A stretch of DNA of 64,000 nucleotides from Cardiobacterium hominis (GTDB taxonomy: Bacteria; Pseudomonadota; Gammaproteobacteria; Cardiobacteriales; Cardiobacteriaceae). The notes under the pieces are model-generated. The model did not search any database. It was given only the letters and a program-made list of their open reading frames with translations, and had not been told where the DNA came from. Made by a program: the position numbers and the translations under genes. Location: positions 1,419,501-1,483,500 of the forward strand of contig NZ_LR134365.1 of assembly GCF_900637305.1 (NCBI RefSeq), read 5' to 3'. Shown in pieces: positions 57,842 to 64,000 of the stretch. Numbering within the stretch: position 1 is the first letter of the stretch; every line of letters starts with the position of its first letter.

Positions 57842-60800
57842 ATGAAACGTATGCTTATAAACGCGACCCAGCAGGAAGAACTGCGGGTGGCGCTGGTTGA
57901 TGGCCAGCAACTCTACGACCTTGATATTGAAACCCTTTATTCTGCCCAGAAAAAAGCCAATATTTACAAAGGCAAGATTACCCGGATTGAACCCTCGCTG
58001 GAAGCGGCCTTTGTCGATTACGGCGCGCAGCGGCACGGCTTCCTGCCGTTCAAGGAAATCGGCAAGGAATATCTGACCGGCTCCACGACCGCGCATGAAG
58101 GCCAACTGGCGTTCAAAGACATGATTGAAGTCGGGCAGGAAGTACTGGTTCAGATTGACAAAGAAGAGCGCGGCAACAAAGGCGCGGCGCTGACTACTTA
58201 TATCAGTCTCGCCGGACGTTTCCTTGTACTGATGCCAAACAACCCGCGCGCCGGAGGCGTATCGCGCCGCATCCAGGGTGATGACCGCAAAGAGCTGCGC
58301 GAAACGCTCGATATGCTTGATGTTCCTGAAAACATGGGGATTATCGTGCGTACTGCGGGCGTTGGCCGGGCGCAGGAAGAACTACAATGGGACTTGGATT
58401 TCCTCCTGCAACTGTGGGAGGCAATTTCCGAAGAATACCGCAAGGCGCAGCCACAACGCCTGATTTATCAAGAAAGTAACATCATCGTCCGCGCCCTGCG
58501 CGACTACCTGCGCCCGGACATCGGCCAGATACTCATTGACGACGAGCGCGTCTATCAGCAAGCCAGCGATTTCATGACGCTGGTGATGCCGAACAACCTC
58601 AATAAACTCAAGCTGTATCAGGATAATATCCCGCTCTTTACCCGCTACCAGATTGAGGGGCAAATAGAATCCGCCTACCAGCGCAACGTGCAGCTGCCTT
58701 CCGGCGGCGAGCTGGTGATTGACTACACCGAAGCGCTGGTTTCCATTGACATCAACTCCTCCAAGGCGACCAAAGGCGGTGATATCGAAGAAACCGCCTA
58801 CCAGACCAACCTTGAAGCGGCGGACGAAATCGCGCGACAAATGCGCCTGCGCGACTTGGGCGGGCTGATTGTCATTGATTTCATTGATATGAGCGTCAGC
58901 CGCAACCGCAAAGACGTGGAAAACCGCCTCTATGAAGCGACGAAAATTGACCGCGCGCGCGTGCAAATCGGCCGTATCTCCCGCTTTGGTCTGCTCGAAC
59001 TCTCGCGCCAGCGCCTGCGCCCGTCGATGGACGAATCCAGCCACCGCGTCTGCCCGCGTTGCAAAGGGCAGGGCTCCATTCGCGGCATTCAGTCGATGGC
59101 GCTCTCACTCTTGCGTTTGATTGAAGAAGAAGCGATGAAAGAGCGCACCCGCCGCATCACCGGTGAGCTGCCGGTGAGCATCGCCACTTACCTCCTCAAC
59201 GAAAAACGTGCGGTCATCCGCCAGATTGAGCAGCGCAACAAAGTGGAAGTCGTGCTGGTGCCGAATGCCGACCTGCACACGCCGGACTACTACATCGAGC
59301 GCTTGCGCGATGACGAGCTGGACGAAGACACCGCACCGACACCGAGCTACCGCCTGCGTACCCGCCACGAAAGCCACGAAGAAAGCGACGTTGTGGCCAA
59401 GCCGGGCGAAGCCGTCACCGAACAGGCGGCTGTACAGGGCGTCGTGCCGCGCGCCCCTGCGCCGCAAGTCGCGCCGACCGTACAAAAAAGCGGACTGGCG
59501 GCGCTGTTCTCCAAAGTCGTTGCCCTGTTCAAAGAAAACCGCGACCCGGCGAGTGCCGTTGAAGAAACGGCGAAAACCACCGCTGGCGACAAACGCCGCG
59601 AACGTACCGCCCCGGCGCGTAACCGCCGCGAGCGCAACGAACGGCAAGAACCGGTGCAGCCACCGCGTAAAACCGCCGAAGCCAAAGCCGAAAGCGTGCA
59701 AGAGCCGCGTCAGGCACCGCGCAACAACGAAAACGGCAATGGCAAAAACCAGCGCCAGGAAGAAGCGGCGCGCCGTTACGAAGAAGCGCTGCAACAAGAC
59801 ATCGTGCGTGAAGAAGCCCCTGCCGCTACGCCGCGCCGCGAAAAAGCGAGCCGCAGCGCCTTGCCGAAGGACGACGTCAATCCCACCCTTGAAGCGCTGC
59901 TCAATCCGCCGGAAGAAATCAACGGTCGCAGCGTGCGCAAAGGCCGTCCGCGCGACGTTCACGCCGTACGCGGCCAGGGCAAGGCGGACTACGTACCGCA
60001 AGAGCGCCCGCTAGCTCCGGCAGAAGACGAGCTGACCGCTCCCGGACTGGTCGAAGAACTGCGCGACGATGCGCCGGAAGCCGCAGAGACTGCGCCCGCA
60101 CCGAAAAAAGCACCGTCCTTTGCCAAAATCAAACCGCTGCCGCCGTCTGATGCCGAAGCGCCCGGACTGGTTTCCCTGCTGGACCAGCCCGCCGATGCCG
60201 CGCCCGCCCCGGCACTGCTGCCCACCGGCAAACTGCGCGAAGACGCCCACTACCCGCTGGAAATGCCGGCCACACAAGCCATCAACCCGTTGCGCCAACT
60301 GGCAGCACTCGGGCAGAGCGTTTGGTACGACAACATCCAGCGGAGCATGCTCACCAGCGGCGAACTGGCGAACCTCATCGCGGATGACGACCTGCGCGGC
60401 ATTACCTCCAACCCGGCCATCTTCCAAAAAGCCTTTGCTAGCGACGCCTACGACGCCGCGCTGCGCAGCTGGCTCGACGAAAACCCGAACGGCAGCGCCC
60501 GCGACGCCTTCTACAGCCTCGCCATTGACGACATCCGCCAAGCCTGCGACCTCCTCCTGCCGGTGTACGAACAAACCGGCGGCACCGACGGCATGGTATC
60601 GCTCGAAGTCTCGCCCGACCTCGCGCATGACAGCGGCAAAACCGTTGCCGAGGCGCTGGAACTTTACCGTCGCGTCGGTCGCGAAAACGTCATGATCAAA
60701 ATCCCGGCGACACTGGCGGGCATCAAAGCCATCCGCGAACTCACCGTAGAAGGCGTGAACGTCAATGCGACCCTGCTCTTCTCGCCGGAGCGCTACCGCC

Positions 60801-61759
60801 AGACACTGGAAGCCTACATTGACGGCCTGAAAGCGCGCGTCGCCGCCGGACAATCCATAGATCTGCTGCGCTCGGTAGCGAGCTTCTTCGTCAGCCGCGT
60901 GGATAGCAAAATCGACGCACAACTCACTGACGAACACGCCGCGTTGCGTGGTCGCGCCGCCATCGCCAACGCACAGGCCGCCTACAGCTACTACCTGGAG
61001 CGCATCAGCCACGACGACTGGGCAGACCTTGCCAAAAAAGGCGCGGCCGTACAGCGCCTCTTGTGGGCGAGCACCGGTACCAAAAACCCGGCCTACTCCG
61101 ACGTGCGCTACGTCGAACTGCTGATTGGCCGCGACACCGTCAACACCATTCCGCCCGCGACCTACGCCGCCTTCAAGGCGCACGGTCGCGCCGAAGAAAC
61201 CCTGCTGCGCAACATTGACCAGGCGCCGCAACTGCTGCAACAAATCACTGATGCGGGCATCGACTGGGCGCAACTGTTCGTCGAGCTTGAAGCCGAAGGC
61301 ATCGCCGGCTTTGAACAAGCCTTTGCCGAACTGCTGGCGACACTGACCGCCAAAATCAAAACCTTGCGGCAAGCGGCAGACGACGCGCCCCAAGCGGACG
61401 CCGAAACCGTCATACAGGCGGCAGAAGGCGAGGGGGCAGAAGCCGAAACAGCGGCTGAAGAAGCACCTGCGGACGAAGCTGAAGGCGAGGGCGAACAGCC
61501 CGCGGCTGTAGCGGAAACAGACGCTGCGCCTGAGGACGCCCAGAGCGAAGCGGCGCCACAAGCAGAAACAAATGCCGCAGGCGAAACGGCTGCCACGGCC
61601 ACCGCTGAAGAACCTGCAGCAGAAGCAGAAAACGCGGACGCGGATGAAACCGCCGAAACCGCAGCCGGAGCGGACGAACACCCCGCAGACGAACCTGCCG
61701 CTGCGCCCGAACACGGCGACAACGCAGACGAAAACAGCGAAGACAAGCGCGGCGACTAA
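57842..61759 (+). CDS. rne: Ribonuclease E fused to transaldolase
   Basis: 1305 residues from ATG 57842 (MKRMLINATQQEELRVALVDGQ), the canonical RNase E start. 1-520: S1 domain (about 38-120), DNase I-like core with Asp303 (SIDINSSK) and Asp346 (IVIDFIDM), and the Zn-link CPRCKG (Cys404, Cys407). About 550-566: amphipathic helix GLAALFSKVVALFKE, like a membrane-targeting segment. 570-810: Arg- and Pro-rich scaffold. 812-1176: an entire transaldolase (NPLRQLAALGQSVWYDNIQ, Asp830; RGITSNPAIF; Glu922; VMIKIPATLAGIKAI, catalytic Lys953; NATLLFSPERY; WASTGTKNP). 1180-1305: acidic Ala/Glu tail. There is no internal stop, and the composition is uniform. Unusual and discussed under findings. Confidence 0.92.
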   Translation: MKRMLINATQQEELRVALVDGQQLYDLDIETLYSAQKKANIYKGKITRIEPSLEAAFVDYGAQRHGFLPFKEIGKEYLTGSTTAHEGQLAFKDMIEVGQEVLVQIDKEERGNKGAALTTYISLAGRFLVLMPNNPRAGGVSRRIQGDDRKELRETLDMLDVPENMGIIVRTAGVGRAQEELQWDLDFLLQLWEAISEEYRKAQPQRLIYQESNIIVRALRDYLRPDIGQILIDDERVYQQASDFMTLVMPNNLNKLKLYQDNIPLFTRYQIEGQIESAYQRNVQLPSGGELVIDYTEALVSIDINSSKATKGGDIEETAYQTNLEAADEIARQMRLRDLGGLIVIDFIDMSVSRNRKDVENRLYEATKIDRARVQIGRISRFGLLELSRQRLRPSMDESSHRVCPRCKGQGSIRGIQSMALSLLRLIEEEAMKERTRRITGELPVSIATYLLNEKRAVIRQIEQRNKVEVVLVPNADLHTPDYYIERLRDDELDEDTAPTPSYRLRTRHESHEESDVVAKPGEAVTEQAAVQGVVPRAPAPQVAPTVQKSGLAALFSKVVALFKENRDPASAVEETAKTTAGDKRRERTAPARNRRERNERQEPVQPPRKTAEAKAESVQEPRQAPRNNENGNGKNQRQEEAARRYEEALQQDIVREEAPAATPRREKASRSALPKDDVNPTLEALLNPPEEINGRSVRKGRPRDVHAVRGQGKADYVPQERPLAPAEDELTAPGLVEELRDDAPEAAETAPAPKKAPSFAKIKPLPPSDAEAPGLVSLLDQPADAAPAPALLPTGKLREDAHYPLEMPATQAINPLRQLAALGQSVWYDNIQRSMLTSGELANLIADDDLRGITSNPAIFQKAFASDAYDAALRSWLDENPNGSARDAFYSLAIDDIRQACDLLLPVYEQTGGTDGMVSLEVSPDLAHDSGKTVAEALELYRRVGRENVMIKIPATLAGIKAIRELTVEGVNVNATLLFSPERYRQTLEAYIDGLKARVAAGQSIDLLRSVASFFVSRVDSKIDAQLTDEHAALRGRAAIANAQAAYSYYLERISHDDWADLAKKGAAVQRLLWASTGTKNPAYSDVRYVELLIGRDTVNTIPPATYAAFKAHGRAEETLLRNIDQAPQLLQQITDAGIDWAQLFVELEAEGIAGFEQAFAELLATLTAKIKTLRQAADDAPQADAETVIQAAEGEGAEAETAAEEAPADEAEGEGEQPAAVAETDAAPEDAQSEAAPQAETNAAGETAATATAEEPAAEAENADADETAETAAGADEHPADEPAAAPEHGDNADENSEDKRGD
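60278..61370 (+). other. Transaldolase domain within the RNase E reading frame
   Basis: Encodes about residues 812-1176 of the fusion. Full domain length compared with stand-alone bacterial and actinobacterial-type transaldolases (about 360-380). Pentose phosphate enzyme that moves a dihydroxyacetone unit through a Schiff base on Lys953. ATG 60263 just upstream is a possible internal start, but no Shine-Dalgarno is seen. Confidence 0.9.
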
Positions 61760-61765
61760 ACGCCG

Positions 61766-61815
61766 ATACCCGAACGATAACAGGGGCGGCAACGTCCCTG
61801 TTGTCGTTTGGGTAT
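61766..61815. terminator. Long imperfect hairpin after the fusion gene
   Basis: ATACCCgAACGAtAACAGGG then CCCTGTTgTCGTTtGGGTAT, 20-base arms with three mismatches and a 10-base loop. No T-run follows, so it could be a repeat or processing site instead of a terminator. The rest of 61816-61969 shows no recognised signal. Confidence 0.55.
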
Positions 61816-61969
61816 GGCATGCCAATGGCGTCCGCTACATGGGCCGAATGGAATGGCAAACAGCCTTTGGCTGAATCCCGTAAAAACGGCTATTCCCCGC
61901 CGTGATACGCGGTAGCGCGCCTGCGTCCATGCTAAAATCCGCGTCATCCTTACTTCACCCGGAACCGCC

Positions 61970-64000
61970 ATGCACCAGCGCCTCTACATCGAAAAACGCC
62001 CTGAATTTGCCGACGATTACGCCCTCACTGAGCGGCTAAAAACCCGCCTTGACCTCACCGGATTGCAGCGGGTGCGACGCCTTGCCGTTTACGACTTGTA
62101 CGACTGCCCGGAGGCGCTGCTTGCTGCCGCCATCAGTCGCGTCTTCAGCGATCCGGTCAGCGACGAAGTGCGCGACGCCCTGCCCAAGGCGGATTTCACC
62201 CTCGTCATTGAGCCGCTGCCGGGGCAGTTTGACCAGCGCGCCGACTCCGCCATGCAATGTCTGCGCCTGCTCGATGACGCCTTCGCGCCGACCGTGGTTA
62301 CCAGCGCGCAGGCGTGGCTGTTTGAAGGCACGCTGGACGAGGCGGCACGCGCCAAGCTGCGTCAGCATCTCATCAACCCCATCGACAGCCGCGAAAAAAA
62401 CCTTGCCGAAACGGCGCTGCCGCCGCATCACCCCGCCGCTCCCGTGCCGCGTTACGACGGCTTTACCGCGCTTGATGCCGACGGTCTTGCCGCCTGGCAC
62501 GCCGCACAAGGCCTTGCCATGACCCTTGCCGACCTGCAACTGGTGCAAAAATACTTCCGCGCAGAGCAACGCGAGCCGAGCGAGACGGAAATCCGCGTGC
62601 TCGATACCTACTGGTCGGACCACTGCCGCCATACCACCTTCGCCACCGCCCTGCACGACATCGCATTCCCGCAGACGGACTTCGGCGCGGCACTCGCCGC
62701 CGATTTCGCCGACTATGAAGCGCAGCGGCAGGCCGTTTACGGTGCGCGCGCCGCCGCCCGCCCCTACACCCTGATGGATTTGGCCACCATCGACGCCAAA
62801 TACCAGCGCGCCCAGGGCAATCTGCAAGACGTGGAAATCTCGGCCGAAGTAAACGCCTGCTCCGTTTACATCGACGTCGATGAAGATGGCAAAACCCGCC
62901 CGTGGCTGCTGCAATTCAAAAACGAAACGCACAACCACCCGACTGAAATCGAACCCTACGGCGGCGCCGCGACCTGCATCGGCGGCGCCATCCGCGACCC
63001 GCTCTCCGGCCGTGCCTACGTTTACCAGGCGCTGCGCATCTCCGGCAGCGCCGACCCGCGCGAACCCTACGCCGCTACCCTGCCCGGCAAACTGCCGCAG
63101 GCGGTCATAGCCGAAGGCGCGGCGGCGGGCGCATCCTCCTACGGCAACCAAATCGGCCTCGCTACCGGACAAATCGTTGAGTACTACCACGAAGGCTTCA
63201 AGGCAAAACACATGGAAGTCGGCGCCGTTGTCGCGGCCGTGCCGGCGGAGAACGTGCGCCGCGAAGAACCGGCGGCGGGTGACCTCGTCCTGCTGATTGG
63301 CGGCGCAACCGGACGCGACGGCTGCGGCGGGGCGACCGGCTCCTCACGCGCGCAACACGGCGGCTCGCTGCAAGAATCCGCCGCCGAAGTACAAAAAGGC
63401 AACCCGCCGGAAGAACGCAAACTGCAACGCCTGTTCAGAAACCCCGAATTCTCGCGCCGCATCAAGCGCTGCAACGACTTCGGCGCGGGCGGCGTTGCCG
63501 TGGCTATCGGCGAACTGGCGGATGGTCTAGACATCAACCTCGACGCCGTGCCGGTCAAATACCAAGGCCTCTCCGGCACCGAACTCGCCATCAGCGAATC
63601 ACAAGAGCGCATGGCTATCGTCATCGCCGCCGAAGACCATGCCGCGATGCAGGCACTTGCCGCGGCAGAAAACCTCACCGCCAGCCATGTGGCGACCGTC
63701 ACCGCTGACGCGACACTCACCATGCACTGGCAGGGCGACACCATCGTCCGCCTGAAACGCGACTTCCTCGACAGCAACGGCGCGGCGAATGCGCAGCACG
63801 GCGTGCGCATTGCCGAGCCGGACGACAGCGCCAGCCCGCTCGCCGTTACCAGCGAAAAAAACTGGGTGGACGCCCTCAAAGCACAACTCGCCACCCTCGC
63901 CCATGCCGACCAAAAAGGCCTCGGCGACCGCTTCGATCACAGCGTCGGCGCCGCCTGCGTCCTCATCCCCTACGGCGGCCGCTACCAGCGCACCCCGGTT
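61970..64000 (+). CDS. purL: Phosphoribosylformylglycinamidine synthase, N-terminal part (cut by window end)
   Basis: 677 codons are visible, open to the last base. Starts MHQRLYIEKRPEFADDYALTERLKTRLDLTGLQRVRRLAVYDLYD, with a PurS-like N-terminal domain (SRVFSDPVSDEV, PGQFDQRADSAMQCLRLL). Then TYWSDHCRHTTF, FKNETHNHPTEIEPYGGAATCIGG and GGATGRDGCGGATGSS for the ATP-grasp-like AIRS/PurM domains. This start resembles the long PurL class typical of Clostridia and Bacteroidetes more than E. coli PurL; that subclass call is moderate. Uses glutamine and ATP in the fourth step of purine synthesis. Confidence 0.92.
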   Translation, partial: MHQRLYIEKRPEFADDYALTERLKTRLDLTGLQRVRRLAVYDLYDCPEALLAAAISRVFSDPVSDEVRDALPKADFTLVIEPLPGQFDQRADSAMQCLRLLDDAFAPTVVTSAQAWLFEGTLDEAARAKLRQHLINPIDSREKNLAETALPPHHPAAPVPRYDGFTALDADGLAAWHAAQGLAMTLADLQLVQKYFRAEQREPSETEIRVLDTYWSDHCRHTTFATALHDIAFPQTDFGAALAADFADYEAQRQAVYGARAAARPYTLMDLATIDAKYQRAQGNLQDVEISAEVNACSVYIDVDEDGKTRPWLLQFKNETHNHPTEIEPYGGAATCIGGAIRDPLSGRAYVYQALRISGSADPREPYAATLPGKLPQAVIAEGAAAGASSYGNQIGLATGQIVEYYHEGFKAKHMEVGAVVAAVPAENVRREEPAAGDLVLLIGGATGRDGCGGATGSSRAQHGGSLQESAAEVQKGNPPEERKLQRLFRNPEFSRRIKRCNDFGAGGVAVAIGELADGLDINLDAVPVKYQGLSGTELAISESQERMAIVIAAEDHAAMQALAAAENLTASHVATVTADATLTMHWQGDTIVRLKRDFLDSNGAANAQHGVRIAEPDDSASPLAVTSEKNWVDALKAQLATLAHADQKGLGDRFDHSVGAACVLIPYGGRYQRTPV

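Noticed and set aside
60011..61825. Long open frame on the minus strand opposite the transaldolase domain
   Set aside because: It mirrors the GC-rich codon third positions of the plus-strand gene, has no start signal and shows no motif; the plus strand carries clear enzyme motifs.

Overview
The window looks like chromosome of a GC-rich gammaproteobacterium (roughly 60 % G+C, judged by eye). The mix of ZapD, PgpA, SlyD, RNase E, OpgGH, SucAB-Lpd and AmpG with TbpB-like surface lipoproteins suggests a host-associated species, perhaps Cardiobacterium or a relative. That assignment is inference, not proof. No rRNA, tRNA, CRISPR or prophage was seen.

Layout. 1-5.8 kb (+): a galactofuranose polysaccharide cluster (glf end, two galactofuranosyltransferase-like GT2 enzymes, a lipid-carrier sugar-phosphate transferase, galE). 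5.8-7.1 kb (-): superoxide dismutase and orn. 7.2-10 kb (+): a NosF/NosY-like ABC exporter with an acyltransferase gene between its two subunits. 10-16 kb: an EamA transporter, uup, a small lipoprotein, a GNAT enzyme and ampG. 16-23.4 kb (-): an NlpC/P60 hydrolase, a small cupin, opgG-opgH, a two-repeat secreted protein and a frameshifted glutathione S-transferase. 23.5-27.5 kb (-): coaBC-dut operon followed by an AlbA_2/ATPase-like regulator and an SDR. 27.6-29.2 kb (+): radC and a membrane-anchored receiver protein. 29.2-30.2 kb: a short inverted-repeat element joined to a decapitated IS110 transposase. 30.3-38.1 kb: gdhA, an acetyltransferase and sucA-sucB-lpdA. 38.2-44.9 kb: a DUF3829-like protein, an orphan fructose PTS IIABC, an M19 dipeptidase and a 929-residue beta-helix plus WG-repeat protein. 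45.2-51.7 kb (+): two tandem paralogous TbpB-like lipoproteins. 51.8-57.6 kb (-): nitroreductase, small unknowns, purB operon, zapD-pgpA-slyD. 57.8-61.8 kb (+): one reading frame encoding RNase E fused to a complete transaldolase. 61.97 kb to the end (+): purL, cut by the window edge.

The most striking observation is the RNase E-transaldolase fusion: a pentose-phosphate enzyme is part of the scaffold half of the RNA-degradosome nuclease, where E. coli instead docks enolase non-covalently. Other notable points are a mycobacterial GlfT2-type galactan polymerase homologue in a Gram-negative, the TbpB-like pair with variable cores and matching dyads over their start sites, the beta-helix/WG protein, and two families of dispersed intergenic repeats. 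One family is a GAGCGCTC-centred palindrome. The other is a MITE-like element with TAGGGSSTGTTT ends. All family assignments come from reading motifs; no database search was run.
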